The notes below the pieces were generated by a model, which was given only the letters and a program-made list of their open reading frames with translations, made no database searches and had not been told where the DNA came from. This document shows positions 15,693-23,612 of a DNA stretch of 64,000 bases, piece after piece (position 1 is the stretch's first letter; each line of letters starts with the position of its first letter). The stretch spans positions 4,402,001-4,466,000 of the forward strand of contig NZ_CP181045.1 in the NCBI RefSeq assembly GCF_047795645.1. Reading direction: 5' to 3'. Position numbers and translations under genes: made by a program. Source of the stretch: Salipaludibacillus sp047795645. GTDB lineage: Bacteria; Bacillota; Bacilli; Bacillales; Salisediminibacteriaceae.

Positions 15693-15981
15693 TATCAATC
15701 TCTCCTTATATCACTTAATATTTCAGTGGTCTTCCTTGTTAGTCTGACCATTGTTAAGAAGCATTATCCGGTCAGAAAAAAAGTACTACATTACGCTTCG
15801 ATGTCATGCCCCCCACCTAACCTAATTTCTCTTGACTCGTAAGTTTAATAAGAAAATGGTATCTACTTATTGAAGCAACCTTCCCGTATGTTACACAAGA
15901 GTAGCGAAAGTTTGTTGAGCCATCGTATCCCTTTATTGAACAAAACTACTCCTTTTTCTCTCCGAAAACTGAACCTATTAG

Positions 15982-16737
15982 TTACCTTTTAACTTTTTTC
16001 TCTTTTTCAATAAAGAATTCCCACGCTTCCTCAGTAAACGAAAGCAAGTTTTCATCCAAAGGGTAAAGGCCCATTTGGTTGGATTGTTCCGTTGATTTAC
16101 GAATGCTCCAGAATTGTTCCGCAGCATCGTCATCGTCTGCGAAGATGTCCTGTGACTTTTCGGCGATTCTCTTAATCAAACGTTGAACATTTGCAGATGA
16201 AGGGGATTCGTTTTTCATATGATCTTGTAGTTGATTGATTATGTCGAACCATTCCAGCGTTTTTGAATCGTTGTTTTCCATCTTTGGTAAGTGATTCAAC
16301 AGAGGCAATTGTTGTTCTGAAAATTGTTCAGAAATAAATAGTTCTCTTTTTGTTGAGTCGTTTTCAGAAATGTATTTAGATTTAAGTAATAGCTCCCATT
16401 TTATTTCCCCATCAATCTTTCTCATATTTTGAATCGACACTAGCTGATTTTTCATGTGAGTTAATCGTTGTTGTTCTTCTTGAATGAATGCGAGTTGAGA
16501 CTTTAGCATGTCATTTTCACATGGAGAAGTTAGTATCTGATGAATTTCTTTAAGGCTAAATCCTAATTCTTTCCACGTTGTAATTTGGTGGAGAAGGAAC
16601 AAATCATTATCTTCGTAATGGCGGTGACCATGCTCATCTTTAAAAGTTGGCGATAGCAATCCGATATGGTCATAATGATGTAGCGTTCGAATGGATATAC
16701 CGGCCTTTTTTGCCAATTCACCAATTTTATAAATCAT
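15982..16737 (-). CDS. MerR-family transcriptional regulator
   Basis: About 251 residues. The N-terminal winged helix (YKIGELAKKAGISIRTLHHYDHIGLLSP) is typical of MerR proteins, and a coiled-coil dimerisation helix (FIQEEQQRLTHMKNQLVSIQNM) follows. The acidic C-terminal domain (about 110-251) lacks an obvious metal-binding cysteine cluster and so probably senses an organic ligand or acts as a TipA-like activator. ATG at 16737 is preferred because AAAGG then has proper spacing. An operator-like dyad lies just upstream at 16759-16775. Confidence 0.85.
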   Translation of the reverse strand: MIYKIGELAKKAGISIRTLHHYDHIGLLSPTFKDEHGHRHYEDNDLFLLHQITTWKELGFSLKEIHQILTSPCENDMLKSQLAFIQEEQQRLTHMKNQLVSIQNMRKIDGEIKWELLLKSKYISENDSTKRELFISEQFSEQQLPLLNHLPKMENNDSKTLEWFDIINQLQDHMKNESPSSANVQRLIKRIAEKSQDIFADDDDAAEQFWSIRKSTEQSNQMGLYPLDENLLSFTEEAWEFFIEKEKKVKR

Positions 16738-16758
16738 TTTTTTCATCCTTTCCTTGCA

Positions 16759-16775
16759 CCTAACGTAACGTGAGG
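16759..16775 (-). promoter_or_regulatory. MerR-type operator dyad
   Basis: On the minus strand CCTCACGT-T-ACGTTAGG is a dyad with 7 of 8 matching arms, close to the ACGTnACGT-centred operators of many MerR regulators. It lies 22 bases ahead of the MerR gene, which fits autoregulation, and between that gene and the divergent membrane gene, so both could be controlled. Confidence 0.6.
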
Positions 16776-16846
16776 GGGTAAACTGTACTCAATAAACAGG
16801 TTCGCGTTATATATCAAATATCCTTTAATGAAATTAGGTGAATTGT

Positions 16847-17494
16847 TTGGAAAACTTTGTTCAAAGCTATTATTGGGAATTATTTATCTTTACAGAAGTA
16901 ATAGCAGTCCTATGTATAGTACTATTTACCGTTTTTCGCTATATCCTTGGTCAAAAAAACAGAAGTTTATTTTTTCTCGGACTATTTTTGATTTCGAATG
17001 TGATTGATGCTGTAGTCGCATACTATATGTATACACTAACTGGAGAAATTGAAGCGTTCCAGATGATAGTAGGAATTTTTCTTTTATATGCTTGTACATT
17101 CGGTTATCGTGATTTTAAACGGCTTGATCGTTGGTTACGAACAAAAATCGAGCATTTCACAGGAAAAACATACGTCACTGATCAGGAAAAAAGAGACATT
17201 GAAAAGGCTTCGTTGCCTGAAGAAAAAGCGAAGCAAGAGCGAAGAGGTTGGTATTTACATGCTGCGTTATTCCTTGGTGCATTTATAATCTCATTTTTTT
17301 ACATAGGAGAAGGTGAGATTCAAAAATTATTTATGTCATTAGACTGGTTAGAACGATGGTTTAACGATACTGAACAAGGGCCATTTAGTGAAGCGATGGC
17401 CAATCAAGTATTTCAAATATGGTTTATTATATTTGTCGTGGATTCTGTTATAGTTTGGTCTTATACGCTTTTTCCTGAAAAATCAAATGGATAG
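16847..17494 (+). CDS. Uncharacterised multi-pass membrane protein
   Basis: About 215 residues with membrane segments at roughly 8-30, 39-60, 64-82, 137-158 and 185-205. A charged cytoplasmic-looking stretch between the third and fourth (RDFKRLDRWLRTKIEHFTG...QEKRDIEKASLPEEKAKQERR) is the most distinctive part. TTG at 16847 is chosen for the AGGTGA at 16836-16841. A GTG at 16838 is the alternative. It is divergent from the MerR gene with the operator between them and so may be its target. I do not recognise the family. Confidence 0.6.
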   Translation: MENFVQSYYWELFIFTEVIAVLCIVLFTVFRYILGQKNRSLFFLGLFLISNVIDAVVAYYMYTLTGEIEAFQMIVGIFLLYACTFGYRDFKRLDRWLRTKIEHFTGKTYVTDQEKRDIEKASLPEEKAKQERRGWYLHAALFLGAFIISFFYIGEGEIQKLFMSLDWLERWFNDTEQGPFSEAMANQVFQIWFIIFVVDSVIVWSYTLFPEKSNG

Positions 17495-17507
17495 TTACAA
17501 CAAAAAA

Positions 17508-17540
17508 GATCCCCATGACTTTCATTTATGGAGATCTATT
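17508..17540 (+). terminator. Terminator-like hairpin
   Basis: GATCCCCAT at 17508-17516 pairs with TATGGAGATC at 17527-17536 around a 10-base loop, followed by TATTTTG. Confidence 0.6.
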
Positions 17541-17542
17541 TT

Positions 17543-17635
17543 GTGCTTTAAGAATAACTTCGCTAAAGGATTAAAGTATAAGGTAAACTAAGGCTTTCGC
17601 CATGGAGGAATTGGCAACAAGCCAAATTTTTCTAA
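17543..17635. repeat. Interspersed structured repeat, copy A
   Basis: This 93-base intergenic element is repeated at 39752-39850. Shared blocks include ACTTCGCTAAAGGATTAAAG, then CTAAGGCTTTCGCCAT and a variable TTGGC-ACAAGC segment. It has two potential hairpins: GCTTTAA with TTAAAGT, and a second with the GGC/GCC arms. Copy A ends at the stop codon of the DUF421 gene. It may be a small mobile or REP-like element or a structured RNA. Confidence 0.6.
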
Positions 17636-18496
17636 TTATTCTTTTGTATAAGGAGTTACGGTTTGATAGATTTGTTTCATTTGTTTCGAGCATCTCTGGT
17701 AGCTCTTTTTAGCTTCTTCGTTTTCGGTATCAAGCGCAAACAATTCGAGGTCAGCTTGTACTTTTTTTATGTTAGCTTCGAGTAATGGAAGTTCAGTTGG
17801 AGTGGTTAGCTGCATGGCATCGTCATATAAATCAAATGTGAGCTGACCATATTCGTCTACTTGTGCGACAAAAACATTTTCGAGATTTGCATTCATTTTT
17901 TGTAACTCTGTTGTAAGCCATTCCTGATTTAGTCCTCTAGTTGTAAGAGGTTCATGAAGGATTCTTCCGTCCATAATTACTGTTTCAGGTTCTTTTATTG
18001 GAGGCACTTTTTGTTTCAATATTTTAGGTGTAATTGGCTGTTGGTCTTGCTTGGTGAGAATGTTTAATTCTCCACTTCCTTCCAAGACTGCGAATTCAAC
18101 ATCTGCATATTGAAAAACATCTTTTGAACGTAGCCTTGATAATAAATCATCTGTGGTCATACGTTGCTTTTTCATATTGTCTTCAAGAATTTTCCCATCT
18201 TTTATAATGGGAACACCGTCGCCTGAGAAAAAGGAACGGAACGCTTTATTTTTTTGGCTTAGTAATGATACGCCAAACATTAAAATACCTAAAACAGCTA
18301 GAGCAGTTATTGGAAGTACAATGGGAGTAGTTAATTGAATAGATCCAACGGCGACAATGATAGCCATTGACGCCATGATACTGAATTCAAACAGTGATGA
18401 TTCACCAAGAGGCTTTCTAACAAAAACTCTAGCCAAAATAAATAAAATCACAAATCCGGCTAAACTTCTGAGGCCCACTTCCACCCAATTTGGCAT
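17636..18496 (-). CDS. DUF421 (YetF-like) membrane protein with DUF1657-like tail
   Basis: About 286 residues: three N-terminal membrane segments (roughly 5-26, 32-52 and 57-78), a soluble DUF421 domain to about 215, and a C-terminal segment (about 222-286) reading LEANIKKVQADLELFALDTE, which closely resembles the two separate DUF1657 proteins in this cluster. The fused DUF421-DUF1657 architecture is known from the mobile spoVA operon (spoVA2mob) of heat-resistant spore formers. ATG at 18496 is used because AAGGGGGA precedes it. The upstream ATG at 18514 overlaps the previous stop but has no ribosome binding site. Confidence 0.85.
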   Translation of the reverse strand: MPNWVEVGLRSLAGFVILFILARVFVRKPLGESSLFEFSIMASMAIIVAVGSIQLTTPIVLPITALAVLGILMFGVSLLSQKNKAFRSFFSGDGVPIIKDGKILEDNMKKQRMTTDDLLSRLRSKDVFQYADVEFAVLEGSGELNILTKQDQQPITPKILKQKVPPIKEPETVIMDGRILHEPLTTRGLNQEWLTTELQKMNANLENVFVAQVDEYGQLTFDLYDDAMQLTTPTELPLLEANIKKVQADLELFALDTENEEAKKSYQRCSKQMKQIYQTVTPYTKE

Positions 18497-18510
18497 ATAT
18501 ATCCCCCTTA

Positions 18511-18717
18511 TCATTGTTGTTGATATTGTGGTTCCTCGTTTTCAATTTCCGCTTTTCTTGATTGTATTTCTCGGATGACTTCTTGAGTATTCAGTGCACT
18601 TTGATGAAACGCTTTTTTTGCCTCTAAATCGTTTGTTTTAGCTGCTAAAGTGGACAAGTTTGCTTCAATGGATTGAAGTGACACAAGTGTTCCGTGGACA
18701 AGGCTTCCTACTGTCAT
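18511..18717 (-). CDS. DUF1657 protein, second copy
   Basis: A 68-residue all-helical protein beginning MTVGSLVHGTLVSLQSIEAN and ending EEPQYQQQ. It is a clear paralogue of the protein at 19919-20125, sharing the start MTVG, the central alanine- and leucine-rich helix pair and the EEPQY-QQ tail. ATG at 18717 follows AAAGGAGA. DUF1657 proteins are found mainly in spore formers beside SpoVA genes. Their biochemical role is not known. Confidence 0.85.
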   Translation of the reverse strand: MTVGSLVHGTLVSLQSIEANLSTLAAKTNDLEAKKAFHQSALNTQEVIREIQSRKAEIENEEPQYQQQ

Positions 18718-18741
18718 TGTCAATCTCCTTTCCGTATGATT

Positions 18742-19761
18742 TTAATTTGGCTGACTTGGGGCAGCTTCTATTGATACGGCATGGGCAATACAAGGAATAG
18801 ATTCTTTTTGTTGGAATGATAATGGCGATAATAATGCTCCAGTTGCAACAATGAGCATTTTTTGAATTTCACCTTTTTTCATTCTGTTTAATAAATGGCC
18901 ATACGTAACAGCGGCGGAACAACCAGCTCCACTTCCACCTGCTTGAACAGGTTGATCTTCATGATAAATAATTAAACCACAATCGATGATGGTATCTTCA
19001 GAAATGTTCAGCTTTTTTTGTTGAAGCAATTTCTTTAGAATAGGTGAGCCAATTTTGCCAAGATCTCCCGTTACAATTAGGTCGTAATGATCATGATCAA
19101 TCCCCAGATCTCTAAAATGAGCAACTAATGTATCGGCTGCAGCAGGAGCCATCGCCCCTCCCATATTAAACGGATCCGTCAAGCCCATGTCGATAACTTT
19201 ACCGATTGTAGCTGACGTGACGACTGGCCCGACGCCAATATTGGACATCACGACTGCGCCTGAAGCGGTCACTGTCCATTGTGCAGTTGGTGGCTTTTGT
19301 GAGCCGTATTCTGTGGGATAGCGAAATTGTCTTTCGGTCGCAGCATTGTGACTAGATGCTGCCGTTACGATTCGGTCTGCTCCGTTTGCATTGATAATCA
19401 TAGCCGCGAGCGCCATACCTTCCATGGATGTAGAACAGGCTCCGAATAAGCCTAAAAAGGGCATCGCTAGCGTTCGACTTGCAAAACTAGAAGGTGTGAG
19501 TTGATTAATTAAATCCCCCGTAAGCAAAAAATGAATGTCTTCATTTCGTAATTCAGCTTTTTCAACAGCTTTTGTGATAGATTCTTCGAGCATAACCTTT
19601 TGTGCCTTTTCGTAGGAATCTTGTCCAACCCATAAATCTTCATGTAATAAGTCAAAATCATTTGCTAATGGTCCCTTTGCTTCAAAAGGACCACCAACGA
19701 TTCCCGTAGATATGATTACTGGCTGATTTTCAAATTCCCACGTTTGGTGTCCTTTTAGCAT
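18742..19761 (-). CDS. spoVAD: Stage V sporulation protein AD
   Basis: A 339-residue SpoVAD, the usual length. It has the thiolase-like fold typical of the family, with segments LFGACSTSMEGMALAAMIIN, the GDLGKIGSPILKK loop and AGGSGAGCSAAVTYGHLL. SpoVAD binds dipicolinic acid and serves in its uptake into the forespore together with the other SpoVA proteins. ATG at 19761 is used, with AGGTGA eight bases upstream. The next upstream frame would include this site. Unlike full spoVA operons, no spoVAC or spoVAE lies beside it. The flanking DUF1657 and DUF421 genes point to the mobile type of spoVA cluster. Confidence 0.92.
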   Translation of the reverse strand: MLKGHQTWEFENQPVIISTGIVGGPFEAKGPLANDFDLLHEDLWVGQDSYEKAQKVMLEESITKAVEKAELRNEDIHFLLTGDLINQLTPSSFASRTLAMPFLGLFGACSTSMEGMALAAMIINANGADRIVTAASSHNAATERQFRYPTEYGSQKPPTAQWTVTASGAVVMSNIGVGPVVTSATIGKVIDMGLTDPFNMGGAMAPAAADTLVAHFRDLGIDHDHYDLIVTGDLGKIGSPILKKLLQQKKLNISEDTIIDCGLIIYHEDQPVQAGGSGAGCSAAVTYGHLLNRMKKGEIQKMLIVATGALLSPLSFQQKESIPCIAHAVSIEAAPSQPN

Positions 19762-19888
19762 GGAACAATCACCTCTCCAAATTGAATGTTGTAGTACTGA
19801 TTGATGTAGCAAGACTTACTATCAATTTTTAAACTCAAAAGACGTGGTGTCATCACATTTATATTTACTTCTGTCTGCTATGTAGAAA

Positions 19889-19911
19889 CACGGATCAGTC
19901 GCTGATCCGTG
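19889..19911 (-). terminator. Perfect hairpin between DUF1657 and spoVAD
   Basis: CACGGATCAG and CTGATCCGTG form a 10-pair stem with a 3-base loop. Read on the minus strand it lies 7 bases after the DUF1657 stop codon and is followed by TTTCT. It may lower read-through into spoVAD or stabilise the upstream transcript. Confidence 0.6.
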
Positions 19912-19918
19912 ACAAAAA

Positions 19919-20125
19919 TTATTGTTGTTTATACTGAGGTTCTTCTTGCTCAATTTCCTGCATTCGAGGCTCTAATCCTGAAACAACGCCTTGTGTTTGC
20001 TGAGCCATCTGTTGAAAAAGTTGTTTCGCTTGTTGATTTTCAGTCTCGAGTGCAAACGTTTCTAAACTCGCTTGTGCACTTTTCAATCCAGCTAAAGTTT
20101 GTTTCATTTTTGCACCTACAGTCAT
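19919..20125 (-). CDS. DUF1657 protein, first copy
   Basis: A 68-residue helical protein (MTVGAKMKQTLAGLKSAQAS ... EEPQYKQQ) paralogous to the protein at 18511-18717 and to the tail of the DUF421 protein. ATG at 20125 follows GGAGGACTATTG. It is the first gene of the minus-strand spoVAD cluster, as DUF1657 is in the mobile spoVA operon. No sigma-G or sigma-A promoter could be picked with confidence upstream. Confidence 0.85.
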   Translation of the reverse strand: MTVGAKMKQTLAGLKSAQASLETFALETENQQAKQLFQQMAQQTQGVVSGLEPRMQEIEQEEPQYKQQ

Positions 20126-20259
20126 CAATAGTCCTCCTAAACTTTTGTGTGAAGAATCATTCGTTAAATAGGGTGTATTTGTTATGAACTAATTATGACT
20201 TGTAAAATTTGTAAAGGAGATAATTGAATACCAAATTTAAATGGACGAGAGCAGATTCT

Positions 20260-20288
20260 TTGAGTGAACCGAGGTGTATTGGTATAAT
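20260..20288 (+). promoter_or_regulatory. Sigma-A promoter of the nitroreductase gene
   Basis: TTGAGT at 20260-20265 and TATAAT at 20283-20288 with a 17-base spacer, 36 bases before the start codon. Confidence 0.75.
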
Positions 20289-20323
20289 GGAACATGTGAA
20301 AAATGATTAGGAGTGATTATTTA

Positions 20324-20965
20324 ATGAGTTCAACAACATACTCTCAAGATATGGGAGTCTATAAAACGATCGAAGAACGTCATACTGTTAGAAAATATCA
20401 ACCTGGTATTAAAATGCCAGAAGAGGAGTTAACAGAGATATTAGAAGCTGCGATACAAGCACCATCATCATGGAATTTGCAACCTTGGAAATTTCTAGTG
20501 ATTGATGATCCTAGTAAGAAAGAGCAACTTTTGCCAATAGCATATAATCAGCAACAAATTATAGACAGTTCTGTTGTCATTGCAGTTCTAGGTGATCTTG
20601 AAGCAAATAAAAATGCTGACGCCGTTTATCAGGGCGCTGTCGATAAAGGATTTATGACGGAGGAGATTAAAAATACGTTGGTCGGACAGATCAATGACGC
20701 TTATGATGGGATTACCCCTTTTCCACGTGATGAAGCGATGTTAAATCCGTCTTTAGCAGCGATGCAGCTCATGCTAGCAGCTAAAGCAAAAGGCTATGAT
20801 ACTTGCCCAATGGGTGGATTTGAACGTGCCCGATTTAAAGAAGAATTCCATGTTCCGGAGCGTTATGTTCCTGTTATGCTTTTAACTGTAGGCAAAGCAG
20901 CGAAGCCGGCTCACCCGTCTGAGCGTTTTTCTCTTGATGAAGTTGTTGTAAAAAATACGTTTTAA
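20324..20965 (+). CDS. Nitroreductase family protein
   Basis: A 213-residue FMN-dependent nitroreductase-like protein. The FMN-binding segments are recognisable: ERHTVRKYQPG near the N-terminus, AAIQAPSSWNLQPWKFLVI in the middle, and the late MLAAKAKGYDTCPMGGF stretch followed by VPVMLLTVGKAA. It probably reduces quinones or nitro compounds with NAD(P)H, and the physiological substrate is unknown. ATG at 20324 is chosen because TAGGAG lies just before it, whereas the earlier ATG at 20303 would place that site inside the gene. It has its own promoter and terminator. Confidence 0.9.
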   Translation: MSSTTYSQDMGVYKTIEERHTVRKYQPGIKMPEEELTEILEAAIQAPSSWNLQPWKFLVIDDPSKKEQLLPIAYNQQQIIDSSVVIAVLGDLEANKNADAVYQGAVDKGFMTEEIKNTLVGQINDAYDGITPFPRDEAMLNPSLAAMQLMLAAKAKGYDTCPMGGFERARFKEEFHVPERYVPVMLLTVGKAAKPAHPSERFSLDEVVVKNTF

Positions 20966-20972
20966 ATATGTT

Positions 20973-21007
20973 AATCCCGTAAGCTAAAATGCGCTTACGG
21001 GATTTTT
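20973..21007 (+). terminator. Terminator after the nitroreductase gene
   Basis: AATCCCGTAAGC and GCTTACGGGATT form a 12-pair stem with an 8-base loop, followed by TTT. Confidence 0.85.
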
Positions 21008-21016
21008 AGCATTTCA

Positions 21017-21169
21017 GGTAACGAAACGAGAGGGTGCGTGCCATTCAAGAGGTGTGGGTACGCTGAAGGTAACGAAACGAGGTGTAGCGTTCCTTTCAAG
21101 AGGGTATAAAGAGATAAAGGGAACGTTCCGAGGATTTCCTTTCCCTTCAAAGGAAATCGTTCCACTAAA
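21017..21169. repeat. Three degenerate 51-base tandem repeats
   Basis: Units start at 21017, 21068 and 21119. Units 1 and 2 share GGTAACGAAACGAG and a TTCAAGAGG block at the same offset. Unit 3 (GGGAACGTTCCGAG ... CTTCAAAGG) is more diverged and contains a 10-pair hairpin GATTTCCTTT/AAAGGAAATC. This fills most of the 400-base gap before the MoxR gene. The frame across it is most likely not a gene. Confidence 0.6.
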
Positions 21170-21378
21170 AGGAATCAAACAGATGCTGATATTTATCATA
21201 TACAATGATTCTTGCATTATATAAATCGGAAATTGTAACCAATTTGGTAGATTTCTGGAGAAAAACAACGAATTTTCTAGTTTTTCATGATATCATTAAC
21301 TCATATTATTAGCGCAGAAATGCAAAAGAAACTATGAATTATTTACAATTCCGATCATAAACCAAGGAGGACCAATCA

Positions 21379-22353
21379 GTGCATAATCGAACAGAATCGA
21401 CTGTGGTGATAAAGCCACATATTCATAGATTGATTGAGAACGTAGAAAAAGTAGTCGTTGGAAAAAAACGAGAGATTGAGCTTAGTTTGATTGCCTTGTT
21501 AAGTGGGGGACATGTGTTATTAGAAGATGTTCCAGGTGTTGGTAAAACGATGATGGTACGAGCGATAGCTAAATCAGTTGGCGCCGATTTTAAGAGAATT
21601 CAATTTACACCAGATTTGTTGCCATCGGATGTAACCGGTGTTTCTGTTTTTAATCAAAAGACGATGGAATTTCAGTTTCGAAAAGGTCCAGTTATGACAA
21701 ATATTGTTTTAGCAGATGAAATTAATCGAACTTCCCCAAAAACGCAAGCTGCTCTTTTGGAGGCATTGGAAGAAGGAAGTGTGACAACGGATGGGGAAAC
21801 GAGAGAACTTCAAGACCCATTTCTTGTTATGGCTACGCAAAATCCGATTGAATATGGAGGGACATATCCATTACCAGAGGCGCAATTAGATCGTTTTCTC
21901 TTTAAATTTAAAATTGGATATCCATCTAAATCAGAGGAGTTAGAAGTGTTAAATCGGGTGGAAAAACGCCATCCAATTGAGGAACTTCAGCCTGTTTTAT
22001 CTTTAGAAGATATATTAAACATGAAAAAAGAAGTGAAAAATGTTTTTGTTAATGAAAATGTGAAGCAATACATTATTAATATTGTGACAGCTACACGGCA
22101 GCATCATTCCGTATTCCTTGGAGCTAGTCCTCGTGCGTCGATTGCATTGATGAAAGCAGGTCAAGCTTATGCTTATATGCAAGATCGCGATTTTGTTTTA
22201 CCAGATGACATAAAATATTTAGCGCCATACGCTTTACAACATCGAATGATCTTAAATTCAGATGCAAAACTATCAAACGCAACGAATGAAAAAGTCATTT
22301 ACGATGTCGTAGACCAAGTTCATATTCCAACTGGGAAAGAAACAGCCCGATGA
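21379..22353 (+). CDS. MoxR-family AAA+ ATPase
   Basis: A 324-residue MoxR AAA+ ATPase. Walker A is at about 49-57 (EDVPGVGKT), Walker B at about 113-118 (VLADEINRT), with sensor region VMATQNPIEYGGTYPLPEAQLDRF. MoxR proteins act as chaperones that mature partner complexes, usually encoded with a DUF58 protein, exactly the gene that follows with a 4-base ATGA overlap. GTG at 21379 follows AAGGAGGA. Confidence 0.94.
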   Translation: MHNRTESTVVIKPHIHRLIENVEKVVVGKKREIELSLIALLSGGHVLLEDVPGVGKTMMVRAIAKSVGADFKRIQFTPDLLPSDVTGVSVFNQKTMEFQFRKGPVMTNIVLADEINRTSPKTQAALLEALEEGSVTTDGETRELQDPFLVMATQNPIEYGGTYPLPEAQLDRFLFKFKIGYPSKSEELEVLNRVEKRHPIEELQPVLSLEDILNMKKEVKNVFVNENVKQYIINIVTATRQHHSVFLGASPRASIALMKAGQAYAYMQDRDFVLPDDIKYLAPYALQHRMILNSDAKLSNATNEKVIYDVVDQVHIPTGKETAR

Positions 22354-23612
22354 AGTTTGAATTAAAAGGGAGACGGCTGAATGCGATTTGGTCAACTGTG
22401 AAATTTTTATTAAAATCACTATTTGTTATTGGGTTATTCGTTGCTGTTTTTAGTTATGCGATGTTTCAAGGTGAATTTGTCAGTTGGTTTTTATTTTATA
22501 GTATCACCACACTGGTCGTTTTAATGCTTTTATATTCGCTCATTCCTTTAGGTAGCTTTATTGTCACTAGAGATACACAGGAAGGTGCGATGCCAGCAGG
22601 GACAGAACTTAAAGTTGAGTTGACGATACGTAGAAAATGGCTGTTTCCATTTTTATATTTAACAGTTGAAGATGATATGGAAGATGGATTAAGGAAGCAG
22701 ATGCCTCCCCACGCATCCAAAATGATATTTTATCCGACAATGAAAAAGGAATTGCAGTATACCTATGTGATTCCTGAATTGAAGCGAGGTCAATATACAC
22801 TTTTCGGTGTTCATCTGTCTACAAGTGATATGTTTGGACTTTTTCGAAAAAGAAAATTTATTCCTATTACAACGGATCTTCTTGTATACCCGAATTATCA
22901 TGACATTGAGCGTTGGTCAGCTTATGAAAAAAACGAATCTGAATCAGTGCTATCATCACAAGAATTTGTCGAGGATATGACGTCTATTGCGGGAGCAAGG
23001 GAATATGTTCCAGGAGATAAATTAACGAGTATAGATTGGAAAGTTACCGCCCGAACAAATAAATTAATGACGAAAGAATTTGAAGAATATATAGGACAAA
23101 ACTTCTTAATTGTTTTTAACAATCAAATCCCAAATGATCGTTTTTCTACAACGGATGCTTACGAAAAGGGTATCGAGTTGGCGACATCGATTGTGATGTA
23201 CGCGTATAAAAAAGACTTGCAAGTTGGTTTGTGGACGTTGGGAAAAGAAAAGCACTTGTTTGATCTTGATAGTGGAGGAGATCATCAAAAGAAGATGGTT
23301 ACCCATTTTTCAAAAATTCGGCCAAATCTAAATACGAACTTTGCAACGAATCTTTATGAAGTGGAAGAACAGATTCCAGCAGGGGTAACGATGATTTTTG
23401 TTTCAATAGAATTGACAGATGACTTGTTAAGCCGGATGAAGATTCTTATTTCTAGACGTATTAAAGTATATTTTTGCTTGATGAATAAAAAGAGTCAGAC
23501 CGATTCATGGGAAAAGAGACGTTTTGAAGAACTTCGGCGAATTGGAGCAGAAGCGTACCTTTTATCAGGCGGTAATTTGGACGAGGAAGTTACAACTTAT
23601 GAAGGTGATTAA
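22350..23612 (+). CDS. DUF58 domain protein
   Basis: A 420-residue protein with two membrane segments at about residues 15-38 and 42-66, then a soluble region with the DUF58 signature EYVPGDKLTSIDWKVTART at about 210-230 and a VWA-like C-terminal half. It overlaps the MoxR gene by four bases and abuts the transglutaminase gene with no gap, so the three are translationally coupled. The trio is common in Gram-positive bacteria and probably handles envelope proteins. The precise function is unknown. Confidence 0.9.
   Translation: MKFELKGRRLNAIWSTVKFLLKSLFVIGLFVAVFSYAMFQGEFVSWFLFYSITTLVVLMLLYSLIPLGSFIVTRDTQEGAMPAGTELKVELTIRRKWLFPFLYLTVEDDMEDGLRKQMPPHASKMIFYPTMKKELQYTYVIPELKRGQYTLFGVHLSTSDMFGLFRKRKFIPITTDLLVYPNYHDIERWSAYEKNESESVLSSQEFVEDMTSIAGAREYVPGDKLTSIDWKVTARTNKLMTKEFEEYIGQNFLIVFNNQIPNDRFSTTDAYEKGIELATSIVMYAYKKDLQVGLWTLGKEKHLFDLDSGGDHQKKMVTHFSKIRPNLNTNFATNLYEVEEQIPAGVTMIFVSIELTDDLLSRMKILISRRIKVYFCLMNKKSQTDSWEKRRFEELRRIGAEAYLLSGGNLDEEVTTYEGD

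Noticed and set aside
21014..21268. 84-residue minus-strand frame with 17-residue repeats
   Set aside because: The repeats come from the 51-base DNA repeats, which stay in frame because 51 is divisible by three. There is no ribosome binding site, and the plus strand is equally open in parts.
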